From contig NZ_BONI01000038.1 in the NCBI RefSeq assembly GCF_016862635.1, positions 22,189 through 86,188 of the forward strand: a stretch of 64,000 nt of DNA, given 5' to 3'. The notes under the pieces were generated by a model that did no database searches, had not been told where the DNA came from, and saw only the letters and a program-made list of their open reading frames with translations. The position numbers and the translations under genes are program-made. Numbering within the stretch: position 1 is the first letter of the stretch; each line of letters begins with the position of its first letter. Of this stretch, positions 47,055-55,092 are shown one piece after another. The stretch is from Catellatospora coxensis. Lineage in GTDB: Bacteria > Actinomycetota > Actinomycetes > Mycobacteriales > Micromonosporaceae.

Positions 47055-48446
47055 ATGAACCTTACAAGACGCACCGCGCTGGCCGGCGTGGCCGCGGTCG
47101 CGGCGAGCACGGGCCTGGCGGCCTGCGCCACCGCGGGCGGCGACGACGGCGACAAGGTCAAGCAGGGCGACACCAGTGCGGAGAACCCCCTGGGTGTATC
47201 CGCCGAGGCCGCGCTCGAGGTCGTGATCTTCAAGGGCGGGTACGGCGACCAGTACGCGATCGACGCCGGCACCAGCCTGAAGCAGAAGTTCCCGAAGGTC
47301 GCCGTCGACCACAAGGGCATCCAGGGCGTCGGTGAGGTGCTGCAGCCGCGCTTCGTCGCCGACAGCCCGCCGGACGTCGTGGACAACAGCGGTGCGGGCC
47401 GTCTCGACCTGGCCACGCTGGTCTCGGCCGGCAAGCTCACCGACCTGACGTCGCTGCTGGACGCGCCGAGCCTGGACGACCCGGGCAAGAAGGTCCGCGA
47501 CACCCTGATGCCGGGCGTGATCGAGGACGGCACCTTCGACGGCAAGCCGCTGGTGCTCAACTACTCGTCGGTGCTGTGGGGCGTCTGGTACTCCAAGTCG
47601 CTGTTCGCCAAGCACGGGTGGACGTTCCCGAAGACGTGGGACGAGATGCTCACCCTCAACGACGAGATCAAGAAGGCCGGTCTGCACCCGTGGACCTGGC
47701 AGGGCAAGTACCCGGAGTACCTCAACGACCCGCTGGTGTCGCTGGCGGCCAAGGCCGGCGGCTTCGACCTGGTGAAGTCGATCGACAACCTGCAGCCCGG
47801 GGCGTGGCAGAGCCCGGCGATGCTGGCCGCCGCCGAGGCCATCTACCAGCTGGCGGTACGCGGGCACATCATGCCGGGCTCGGAGGGCCTGTCCCACACC
47901 GAGGCGCAGAACGCCTGGTGCAAGGGCCAGGTCGCGTTCATCCCGTGCGGGTCGTGGCTGGAGGGTGAGCAGCAGGCGGTCACCCCGGCCGGGTTCGACA
48001 TGGTGATGGGCACCGTGCCCGCGCTGACCGGCTCGGACAAGCTGCCCAACGGGGCGGTCATGGCGGCCAGCAGCGAGTCGTTCATCGTGCCCGCCAAGGC
48101 CAAGAACGTGCCCGGCGGCCTGGAGTTCCTGCGGCACCTGTTCTCGCAGAAGGTGGCCCGCGGCTTCGCCGAGACCGCCAAGGCGCTGCCGGTGGTCGCC
48201 GGCGCGACCGACGGGCTGAACCTGAGCAGCGGCCTGGGCTCGGTCGCCGAGGCGGTCAAGGCGGCCGGTCCGAACGTGTTCAGCTACAAGTTCCGGACCT
48301 GGTACGCGCCGCTGAGCAAGGCGCTCGACGACGCCACCGGCGAGCTGGCCACCAAGCGGATCAACCCGCAGCAGTGGGCCGGGCGGGTGCAGAAGGCCGC
48401 CGACGCGGTCGCCAAGGACAGCTCCATCGTCAAGCACCAGCGGTGA
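47055..48446 (+). CDS. ngcE: N-acetylglucosamine/chitobiose ABC transporter substrate-binding lipoprotein
   Basis: 463 residues. An RR-containing signal (NLTRRTALAGVAAVAASTGLAAC) has its lipobox Cys at 24. The mature part has the family-1 sugar-binding-protein layout (LEVVIFKGGYGDQYAIDAGTSLKQKFPKVAVDHKGIQGVGEVLQPRF ... VLWGVWYSKSLFAKHGWTFPKTWDEML ... IPCGSWLEGEQQ). It closely resembles streptomycete NgcE, which captures GlcNAc and chitobiose outside the cell. The permeases follow directly. A twin-arginine signal suggests possible Tat export. Confidence 0.9.
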   Translation: MNLTRRTALAGVAAVAASTGLAACATAGGDDGDKVKQGDTSAENPLGVSAEAALEVVIFKGGYGDQYAIDAGTSLKQKFPKVAVDHKGIQGVGEVLQPRFVADSPPDVVDNSGAGRLDLATLVSAGKLTDLTSLLDAPSLDDPGKKVRDTLMPGVIEDGTFDGKPLVLNYSSVLWGVWYSKSLFAKHGWTFPKTWDEMLTLNDEIKKAGLHPWTWQGKYPEYLNDPLVSLAAKAGGFDLVKSIDNLQPGAWQSPAMLAAAEAIYQLAVRGHIMPGSEGLSHTEAQNAWCKGQVAFIPCGSWLEGEQQAVTPAGFDMVMGTVPALTGSDKLPNGAVMAASSESFIVPAKAKNVPGGLEFLRHLFSQKVARGFAETAKALPVVAGATDGLNLSSGLGSVAEAVKAAGPNVFSYKFRTWYAPLSKALDDATGELATKRINPQQWAGRVQKAADAVAKDSSIVKHQR

Positions 48447-48452
48447 TCGGCC

Positions 48453-49328
48453 ATGCGGCACGGCAAGTACCGGTTCCTGGTGGGGGCGCTGATCGTGCCC
48501 CTGGCGCTGTACGGCGTGTTCGTGCTGTCGCCGTACCTGCAGGCGTTCCAGCTCTCGTTCACGAACTGGAACGGGGTGGACAGCGCACCGGAGTTCACCG
48601 GGTTCGACAACTACGTCAAGCTGCTGGATGACCCGCTGTTCCTGGCGGGGCTGCGCCACAACGGGCTGATGCTGCTTGTCGTGCCGCTGGCCGTCATCGT
48701 CGTGGCGCTGGCCCTGGCCGCCGCCACGAAGGGCACCCGGGTGTACCGGGTGGTGTACTTCTTCCCCCAGCTGCTCAGCGTCGCGATCATCGCGGTGCTC
48801 TGGCAGTTCGTGTACACCCCCAACAGCGGGCTGCTCAACGGCGCGCTGTCGGCGGTGGGCCTGGACTCCTGGCGCAGGTCCTGGCTGGCCGAGCCGGACC
48901 TGGCGCTGTGGTGCGTGATGGCCGTGATGATCTGGTCGGCGGTCGGTTTCTACGTGGTGCTGTTCTCGGCCGCGATGGAGTCGGTGCCCGCCGACATCAT
49001 GGAGGCCGCCGCCATCGACGGGGCGGGCTCGGTGACCGTGTTCCGGCGCATCACGCTCCCGCTGATCTGGGAGAGCGTGCAGGTCGGCTGGATCTACCTG
49101 GGCATCGCGGCGCTGGACGGCTTCGCCCTGGTGCAGATCATGACGGTCGGGCCGGGCGGCCCGGACAACAGCACCGAGGTCATGGGCCTGGGGCTGTACC
49201 GCGCCGCTTTCACGTTCGGCAAGTTCGGGTACGCGTCGGCGATGGGTGTGGCGATCTTCTTCGCGACGCTGACCATCGCGGCGCTGCTGCTGCGGGTCAC
49301 CAGGCGGGAGCGGGTGGAGCTGGCATGA
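48453..49328 (+). CDS. ngcF: GlcNAc/chitobiose ABC transporter permease
   Basis: 291 residues with six membrane helices of the MalF/UgpA type. The EAA coupling loop is MEAAAIDGAGSVTVFRRITLPLIWESV. The N-terminus is HGKYRFLVGALIVPLALYGVFVLSPYLQAFQLSFTNWNG. Six bases separate it from ngcE, and its stop overlaps the ngcG ATG. It forms the membrane channel with NgcG. No ATPase gene is present, so it presumably uses the shared MsiK-type ATPase encoded elsewhere, as in Streptomyces. Confidence 0.92.
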   Translation: MRHGKYRFLVGALIVPLALYGVFVLSPYLQAFQLSFTNWNGVDSAPEFTGFDNYVKLLDDPLFLAGLRHNGLMLLVVPLAVIVVALALAAATKGTRVYRVVYFFPQLLSVAIIAVLWQFVYTPNSGLLNGALSAVGLDSWRRSWLAEPDLALWCVMAVMIWSAVGFYVVLFSAAMESVPADIMEAAAIDGAGSVTVFRRITLPLIWESVQVGWIYLGIAALDGFALVQIMTVGPGGPDNSTEVMGLGLYRAAFTFGKFGYASAMGVAIFFATLTIAALLLRVTRRERVELA

Positions 49329-50134
49329 GGACCAAACACGCCGCGCTGACGCTGTGGGCCGTGGTGGTGACGCTGCCGCTGGTGTGGGCATTGATGTCGT
49401 CGTTCAAGACCGACGCCGAGATCTTCGACAGCCCGTGGACGCCGCCGGCCACCCCGCGCCTGGACAACTGGTCGCGGGCCTGGGAGCAGGCGTCGATCGG
49501 GCAGTACCTGCTCAACACGCTGATCGTGGTCGGCGGCTCGCTGGCGCTGACCATGCTGCTCGGCGCGCTCACCGCGTACTGCCTGGCCCGCTACGAGTTT
49601 CCGGGCAACCGGTTCCTGTACTACACGCTGGTCGCGGGCATGCTGTTCCCGGTGTTCCTGGCCCTGGTCCCGCTGTTCTTCGTGGTCAACAACCTCGGCA
49701 TGCTCGGCACGTACCACGGGCTGATCCTCGTGTACGCCGCGTACGCCCTGCCGTTCACCGTGTTCTTCCTGCACGGCTTCTTCCGCTCGCTGCCCGGCGC
49801 CGTCGCCGAGGCCGCGTTCATCGACGGCGCGTCGCACGCCGGGGTGTTCTTCCGGGTCATGCTGCCGATGGCCCGGCCCGGGATGGTCAGCGTCGGCATC
49901 TTCAACTTCCTCGGCCTGTGGAACCAGTACCTGCTGCCCAAGGTGCTGAACCCGGACCCGGACCGCTACGTGATCGCCCAGGGCCTGGCCGAACTGGCGG
50001 TCAGCCGCGGCGCGCGCAGCGACTGGAGCGGCCTGTTCGCGGGCCTGATGATCGCGATCCTGCCGATCCTGCTCGCGTACGTCTTCTTCCAGCGGCAGAT
50101 CCGCGCCGGGCTGACCTCCGGCGCGCTCAAGTAA
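49325..50134 (+). CDS. ngcG: GlcNAc/chitobiose ABC transporter permease
   Basis: 269 residues of the MalG type with six helices. The EAA loop is AEAAFIDGASHAGVFFRVMLPMARPGM, and LTMLLGALTAYCLARYEFPGNRFLYYTLVAGMLFPVFLALVPLFFVVNNLGMLGTYHGLILVY is typical of these permeases. The start overlaps the ngcF stop (ATGA). The gene is followed by a strong terminator at 50250, so GH16 and the kinase may have their own promoter. Confidence 0.92.
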   Translation: MRTKHAALTLWAVVVTLPLVWALMSSFKTDAEIFDSPWTPPATPRLDNWSRAWEQASIGQYLLNTLIVVGGSLALTMLLGALTAYCLARYEFPGNRFLYYTLVAGMLFPVFLALVPLFFVVNNLGMLGTYHGLILVYAAYALPFTVFFLHGFFRSLPGAVAEAAFIDGASHAGVFFRVMLPMARPGMVSVGIFNFLGLWNQYLLPKVLNPDPDRYVIAQGLAELAVSRGARSDWSGLFAGLMIAILPILLAYVFFQRQIRAGLTSGALK

Positions 50135-50249
50135 CACCCACAGACCGCACGGACGAGCGTCTACGCCGAACTCGGGGAGAGTCTGCTCTTCGGCGTGCTC
50201 GACCGTGCCCGCAAGAAGGCACCTCCCACGGACCGCGGGGGCAGAAGGA

Positions 50250-50284
50250 CCCCGGCGCGCCGCCTCTCACGCGGCGCGCCGGGG
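50250..50284 (+). terminator. Terminator after ngcG
   Basis: A perfect 14-bp stem (CCCCGGCGCGCCGC with 50271-50284) and 7-base loop lie between ngcG and the GH16 gene. Confidence 0.85.
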
Positions 50285-50325
50285 CTGCCCACCACCGTAG
50301 TCCGCCACCCCGAAAGGAGAGAACA

Positions 50326-51552
50326 ATGCCCCTCCGGAAACGTCCGCTCGTCGCCGCCATCGGCGCGACCGTGACGGCCCTGGCGGCCGGAACGCTCGTC
50401 GCGCTGACCGCGGGGACCACCGCGGTCGCCTCGGCGGCCGTGTGCAACGCCCTGTTCGACGACTTCAGCTACAGCGGCCCGGCCGACCCGCTGATCAACC
50501 AGCGCGGCTGGTCGGTGCGCACCAACTCCGGCGGCCCCGGCATCCCGGGCGCGTCCTGGCCGGCGTCCAACGTCTCGTTCCCGACCGTGGACGGCGCGAA
50601 GTCCCTGCAGCTGCAGGCGTCCACCGACGGCACGGCCGGCGGCACCAGCCAGGCGGAGTTCCTGCACCAGCAGAAGTTCTTCGAGGGCACGTACGCCTCG
50701 CGGGTCAAGTTCACCGACGCGCCGGTCTCCGGCAACGACGGCGACCACCTGGTGGAGACGTTCTTCACCATCACCCCGCTGGCCGCCCCGATGGACCCGA
50801 ACTACGGCGAGATCGACTTCGAGTACCTGCCCAACGGCGGCTGGGGCGAGCCGTCGAACATCATGTACGAGACCACCTGGGAGACCTACCGCCCCGACCC
50901 GTGGGAGGCCGTCAACGCCCACGGTGAGCAGCGGCAGTCCTACGCGGGCTGGCACGACCTGGTGTTCACGGTCTCGGCCGGGCACGTGAAGTACTACATC
51001 GACGGGACGTTGGTCGCCGATCACAGCGGCATCTACTACCCCGAGACGAACATGTCGATCAACTTCAACCTGTGGTTCATCGACTCGGCCGCGCACACCG
51101 GCGGCATGGCCACGTACCGCCAGCAGGTCGACTACCTGCTGTACACGCAGAACGAGGTGCTCACCCCGGCGCAGGCCAACGCCCGCGTCGCGTCGTACCG
51201 GGCGCAGGGCGTCAGCCACACCGACAGCGTCGGCGCGGGCGGCACCTGCCCGACCGCGTCGCCGAGCACCGGCCCGAGCACGCCGCCGTCGTCCTCGCCG
51301 TCGGCCCCGCCGAGCACGTCGCCGTCCCCGTCGGCCCCGCCGACCGGCGGCACGGGCTGCGTCAACGCGCCGCTGTGGAACATCAGCGGCGTCTACACGA
51401 CCGGCAACCAGGTCAAGTGGGAGCGCAGCGCCAACGGCAACCCCGGCGGCCCGAAGTCCGGCGACGGTGTGCACCTGTGGCGGGCCCGCTGGTGGACGCA
51501 GGGCAGCGAGCCCGGCTGGACCCAGCAGTGGGAGGACCTGGGCCGCTGCTGA
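50326..51552 (+). CDS. Secreted GH16 glycoside hydrolase with C-terminal chitin-binding module
   Basis: 408 residues. A signal peptide (PLRKRPLVAAIGATVTALAAGTLVALTAGTTAVASA) precedes the GH16 domain (about 40-280). Its catalytic signature is E162-I-D164-F-E166, in YGEIDFEYLPNGGWG. A Thr/Ser/Pro linker (about 308-342) leads to a CBM5/12-like module (CVNAPLWNISGVYTTGNQV ... HLWRARWWTQGSEPGWTQQWEDLGRC). GH16 enzymes cut beta-1,3- or beta-1,4-glucans and related polymers. The chitin-binding tail and placement beside ngcEFG suggest action on chitin-glucan fungal walls. It has a strong ribosome-binding site (AAAGGAGAG). Confidence 0.9.
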   Translation: MPLRKRPLVAAIGATVTALAAGTLVALTAGTTAVASAAVCNALFDDFSYSGPADPLINQRGWSVRTNSGGPGIPGASWPASNVSFPTVDGAKSLQLQASTDGTAGGTSQAEFLHQQKFFEGTYASRVKFTDAPVSGNDGDHLVETFFTITPLAAPMDPNYGEIDFEYLPNGGWGEPSNIMYETTWETYRPDPWEAVNAHGEQRQSYAGWHDLVFTVSAGHVKYYIDGTLVADHSGIYYPETNMSINFNLWFIDSAAHTGGMATYRQQVDYLLYTQNEVLTPAQANARVASYRAQGVSHTDSVGAGGTCPTASPSTGPSTPPSSSPSAPPSTSPSPSAPPTGGTGCVNAPLWNISGVYTTGNQVKWERSANGNPGGPKSGDGVHLWRARWWTQGSEPGWTQQWEDLGRC

Positions 51553-51607
51553 CGCAGCAGCAAGCGGCACTGTCCAGGTTCGCTCTGAAGTGAAAGGATC
51601 AGCGCCC

Positions 51608-52519
51608 GTGACACTCGTCCTCGGCCTCGACGTCGGCGGCACGTCGTCGCGGGCGCTGATCACCACGCTCGACGGCGCCCGCGCCGGCTTCGGCCGCGCG
51701 GGCGCCGGCAACCCGGTGTCCGTGCCGCTCGCCGACGCCGTGACCTCGGTCGCCGCCGCCGTGCGGGCGGCCCTGTCCGGACTGGACCCGCGCGAGGTGC
51801 GCTCGGCCGTGATGGGCATCGCCGGGACCGGCCGGTTCACCGATCCGGTGGTGGCCGCCGCGTTCTCGGACGCGTTCGCCGCGCTCGGGCTGACGGTGCC
51901 GGTGCGGCCGGTCGGCGACGTCGAGGTGGCGTACGCGGCCGGGACGCTCGAACCGTGCGGCACCGTGCTCATCTCCGGGACCGGGGCGATCGCCGCCCGG
52001 ATCGAGGACGGGCTGATGACCACCACCGCCGACGGGATCGGCTGGCTGCTCGGCGACCTCGGCTCCGGCTTCTGGCTGGGCCGCGAGGCGGCCGCGTTGA
52101 CCGCGCGTGAGCTGTACACCCGTGTCCCGGCGGGCGTGCTGACCCGCAGCGTCGCCGAGACCGTGCTCGGCACGGTTCCCGCCGCCCCCTCCCGCCAGGC
52201 CGCCGACGACCTGATCGGCGCGCTGCACGCCGAGCCGCCGCGCCATCTCTCCCGGCTCGCCCCGCTGGTCAGCGTCGCCGCCGAACACGGCGACCCGCAG
52301 GCCCTCGCGCTCGCCGAACGCGCCGCCGCCCACCTTGCCGACACCCTCGCCGAGGTCCACACCACCGGCCCCGTCGTCCTGGCCGGCAGCGTCCTGACCA
52401 CCTCGGCCCCCGTCCGCGACGCCCTGATCCGCCGACTAACCGCCCGCCTCCCCGGCACCCCCACCGCCCTGGCCGGCCCCGGCGAACAAGGCGCCGCCCG
52501 CCTCGCCGCCCGCCCCTGA
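51608..52519 (+). CDS. N-acetylglucosamine kinase (BadF/BcrA ATPase family)
   Basis: 303 residues of ASKHA fold. The phosphate-1 loop is LGLDVGGTSSRALI, the phosphate-2 region is GTVLISGTGAIAARIEDGLMTTTADGIGWLLGDLGSGFWLGREAA, and the adenosine loop is VVLAGSVLTT. This is the eukaryote-like NAGK/BadF type that phosphorylates GlcNAc to GlcNAc-6-P, matching import through NgcEFG. It starts at a GTG 55 bases after the GH16 stop. The last third is enriched in C-ending codons with a slightly different composition, but the frame is intact. Confidence 0.88.
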   Translation: MTLVLGLDVGGTSSRALITTLDGARAGFGRAGAGNPVSVPLADAVTSVAAAVRAALSGLDPREVRSAVMGIAGTGRFTDPVVAAAFSDAFAALGLTVPVRPVGDVEVAYAAGTLEPCGTVLISGTGAIAARIEDGLMTTTADGIGWLLGDLGSGFWLGREAAALTARELYTRVPAGVLTRSVAETVLGTVPAAPSRQAADDLIGALHAEPPRHLSRLAPLVSVAAEHGDPQALALAERAAAHLADTLAEVHTTGPVVLAGSVLTTSAPVRDALIRRLTARLPGTPTALAGPGEQGAARLAARP

Positions 52520-52527
52520 CTTGTTTG

Positions 52528-52576
52528 AAGGAAGGGCACCTTCCCATCGCTATGCGTAGAGGAAGGTGCCCTTCTT
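52528..52576. repeat. Dispersed hairpin repeat, family A, copy 3
   Basis: Arms 52531-52544 (GAAGGGCACCTTCC) and 52561-52574 pair perfectly around the centre CATCGCTATGCGTAGA. It is related to the copies at 4061 and 37383. It lies 8 bases past the GlcNAc kinase stop, so it is the likely terminator of the GlcNAc cluster. Confidence 0.8.
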
Positions 52577-52602
52577 AACGCTTGAGCCCGCATCGGGCTC
52601 GC

Positions 52603-52649
52603 TGTGCACACTAGTTATGCACAACTCTTGTGCATAACTAGTGTGCACA
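52603..52649. promoter_or_regulatory. Long perfect operator palindrome of the arsR-mfs operon
   Basis: Perfect 22-base arms 52603-52624 (TGTGCACACTAGTTATGCAC...) and 52628-52649 with a 3-base spacer end 14 bases before the ArsR ATG. It is AT-containing in a GC-rich context. It is a very probable autoregulatory ArsR site; TATTGT at 52653-52658 may belong to the -10. Confidence 0.8.
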
Positions 52650-52663
52650 GATATTGTGTATCC

Positions 52664-53260
52664 ATGGACGACGAGCCGAAGACCGTGCCACACACCGTCG
52701 TGCACCTGAACGCCCTGCAGATCCGCACCATGGCCCACCCCCTGCGGGCCCGCCTGCTGGGTCTGCTGCGGGTCGACGGTCCGGCCACCGCCACCACCCT
52801 CGCCCGGCTGCTGGAGACCAACACCGGCGCGACCAGCTACCACCTGCGCCAGCTCGCCGACGTCGGCCTCGTCGTCGAGGAGGCCGCCCTGGGCACCGCC
52901 CGCCAGCGCTTCTGGCGGGCCGCCCATGACGCCAGCACCTGGCGGCCGACCGACTTCGACGACGACCCCGACGCCCGGGCCGCCGCCGAATGGATCGAGC
53001 ACCAGCAGCTGAAGCTCCTGGGCGAGCAGGCCGAACGCTGGCTCGCGGCGCAGCAGACCGCCCCGCAGGAGTGGCGGGAGGCCGCGACGATCAGCGACGC
53101 CATGCTGACCCTCGCCCCGTCGCGGCTGCGTGCCCTCAACGACGAGATCTGGGAGCTGATTGTGAAGTACCGGCAGGACCCCGCGTACGTCGAGGAGGAG
53201 GGCGCCGCACAGGTCCACCTGTTCCTGGCGACCTTCCCGCGGGCGGAGGAACTGCGGTGA
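52664..53260 (+). CDS. ArsR family transcriptional regulator
   Basis: About 198 residues. The winged helix is HLNALQIRTMAHPLRARLLGLLRVDGPATATTLARLLETNTGATSYHLRQLADVGLVVEE, followed by a longer helical C-terminus (AAAEWIEHQQLKLLGEQAERWLAAQ ...). It has no metal-binding cysteines, so it probably senses an organic ligand or redox state. No ribosome-binding site precedes the ATG, and the operator ends 14 bases upstream, so the mRNA may be leaderless. It overlaps the MFS gene by 4 bases (GTGA) and likely represses it. Confidence 0.88.
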   Translation: MDDEPKTVPHTVVHLNALQIRTMAHPLRARLLGLLRVDGPATATTLARLLETNTGATSYHLRQLADVGLVVEEAALGTARQRFWRAAHDASTWRPTDFDDDPDARAAAEWIEHQQLKLLGEQAERWLAAQQTAPQEWREAATISDAMLTLAPSRLRALNDEIWELIVKYRQDPAYVEEEGAAQVHLFLATFPRAEELR

Positions 53261-54537
53261 GCGCGCTGACGGTCAAGCAGGTACGCCGCCGGTTCCTGCT
53301 GCTGCACGGCCTGCGCTGGCTGCCCACCGGGCTGCTGATCCCGGTGATGATCCTGCTGATGCAGGAGCGCGGGCTGACCCTGCCGCAGATGGGGCTGGTC
53401 TTCACCGCACAGGGCATCCTGGTGCTCGCGCTGGAGCTGCCCACCGGCGGGCTGGCCGACGCGCTCGGGCGCAAACCCGTGCTGGTGACCGCGTGGGTGG
53501 TGAATCTGGTGTCGCTGGCGCTGTTCGTGGCGGCCGACTCGGTCGAGCTGTTCTTCGCCGTCTGGGCGCTGCAAGGCATCCACCGGGCGCTGGACAGCGG
53601 CCCGCTGGAGTCCTGGTATGTCGACGCCACCCTCGCCGCCGACCCGGAGGCGGACTACGAGCGCGGCCTCGGGTACGCGGGCACCGTCATCGGCGTCGCG
53701 ATCTCGGCCGGGGCGCTGCTCAGCGGCGGCCTGGTCGCGCTGGGCCCGCTCGGCCCGTTCAGCGCGCTCACCGTGCCGGTGCTGGCCGCCACGGCGCTGC
53801 AGGTCGTCGCACTGGTCGTCCTGCTGCGGCTGCTGGTCGAGGTGCGTCCGGCGCGCGGCTCCGGTGCACTGCGGGCCTCGGTACGCGAGGCGCCCCGGAT
53901 GATCGGGCAGGCGTTCGGCCTGCTGCGCCGCTCGCGGGTGCTGCTCGCGCTGGTGGCGGTCGAGCTGTTCTGGGGCTTCGGCATGGTCACCTTCGAATCG
54001 CTGCTGCCGGTGCGGCTCGCCGAGGTCGTCGGCGACGCCGATCGGGCCGCCGCGCTGCTCGGCCCGGCCAGCTCGGCGGCCTGGCTCGTCTCGGCCGCCG
54101 GGGCCGCGCTGACCCCGCTGCTGCTGCGCTGGCCCGGGGCCGCGCCCGGGGCGGCGCTGCTGCGGATCCTGCAGGGCCTGACGGTGGTGGGCATGGGCCT
54201 GTTCGCCGGGCCGGTCGGCGTGCTGGTCGCGTTCCTGGCCTGCTACGCCGTGCACGGGGCGTCGAACCCGCTGCACACCGGGCTGCTGCACCGCCAGGTC
54301 GAGGGTCCCTACCGGACCAGCGTGATCTCGCTGAACTCGATGATGGGGCAGCCCGCCGGGGCGATCGGCGGCGTCGCGCTCACCGCCCTGGCCGCGGCCA
54401 CGAGCATCAGCACGGCGATGTACGTCGGCGCGGTGGTGCTCGCCGCGGCGGCCCCGCTCTACCTGCCCGCGTGGCGTGCCGGCCGGCGGGAGCCGCTGCC
54501 GGAGCGGGAGGTCGCCGAGCTGGCGGCCACCGGCTGA
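53257..54537 (+). CDS. MFS transporter (drug-efflux-like)
   Basis: 426 residues with twelve predicted helices. The MFS loop 2-3 motif is GGLADALGRKPVLVTAWVVN (about 66-85), and the central basic loop SVREAPRMIGQAFGLLRRSRVLLALVAVELFWGFGMV begins the second half. It starts at a GTG overlapping the ArsR stop. It is a probable exporter whose expression is controlled by the ArsR repressor through the palindrome at 52603. The substrate is unknown. Confidence 0.9.
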   Translation: MSALTVKQVRRRFLLLHGLRWLPTGLLIPVMILLMQERGLTLPQMGLVFTAQGILVLALELPTGGLADALGRKPVLVTAWVVNLVSLALFVAADSVELFFAVWALQGIHRALDSGPLESWYVDATLAADPEADYERGLGYAGTVIGVAISAGALLSGGLVALGPLGPFSALTVPVLAATALQVVALVVLLRLLVEVRPARGSGALRASVREAPRMIGQAFGLLRRSRVLLALVAVELFWGFGMVTFESLLPVRLAEVVGDADRAAALLGPASSAAWLVSAAGAALTPLLLRWPGAAPGAALLRILQGLTVVGMGLFAGPVGVLVAFLACYAVHGASNPLHTGLLHRQVEGPYRTSVISLNSMMGQPAGAIGGVALTALAAATSISTAMYVGAVVLAAAAPLYLPAWRAGRREPLPEREVAELAATG

Positions 54538-54579
54538 GGCGCCAGCGGGGACTTGCGGCCGTCGCGCACAGTGATCGCC

Positions 54580-55026
54580 ATGACGTCTCTGCCACCCGGC
54601 CCGCCGAAGCCGAAGAGCCCGCTTCGCAAGATCCTCATCATCGTCGCGATCGTCCTCGTGCTCTGCTGCGGCGGCGCGGTCGTCGCCGGCTACTTCGCGT
54701 ACCGGGGCATCGACGCGGCGACCGCGCCCGCGAGGGAGGCCGCCACGGCGTACGCCGACGATCTGGTCGCCGGTGACTACGCGGGCGCGTACGCGCAGCT
54801 CTGCCGTCGCACCCGGGAGCTGACCACCGAGCAGCGGTTCGTCGCGGAGCAGACCGCCCGGCCGCGGGTCAGCGACTACTCGGTGACCGGGGTGAGCGTG
54901 GAGCAGCACAACTCGACCGTGAGCGGCGTCGTCACGTTGAAGCTGACCCGGGCGGACGGCGGCTCGGCGTACACGCTGGGCGTTCCGCTGCTCAAGGAGG
55001 ACGGGCAGTGGCGGGTCTGCATGTAG
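54580..55026 (+). CDS. Membrane-anchored small protein with DUF4878-like outer domain
   Basis: About 148 residues. A Pro/Lys-rich cytoplasmic start (TSLPPGPPKPKSPLRK) is followed by one membrane helix (ILIIVAIVLVLCCGGAVVAGYFAY). The NTF2-like outer domain (PAREAATAYADDLVAGDYAGAYAQLCRRTRELTTEQRFVAEQ ... GVVTLKLTRADGGSAYTLGVPLLKEDGQWRVCM) resembles DUF4878-type lumazine-like protein families of actinobacteria. The start choice (54580 or in-frame 54553) is uncertain because no clear ribosome-binding site exists. Confidence 0.7.
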   Translation: MTSLPPGPPKPKSPLRKILIIVAIVLVLCCGGAVVAGYFAYRGIDAATAPAREAATAYADDLVAGDYAGAYAQLCRRTRELTTEQRFVAEQTARPRVSDYSVTGVSVEQHNSTVSGVVTLKLTRADGGSAYTLGVPLLKEDGQWRVCM

Positions 55027-55092
55027 CCGGAACGCCGCACGGTCGGGATGGTGGGCGGCCGGGCCGTGGTGGCCTGGCCGCCCCGCCGCCGG

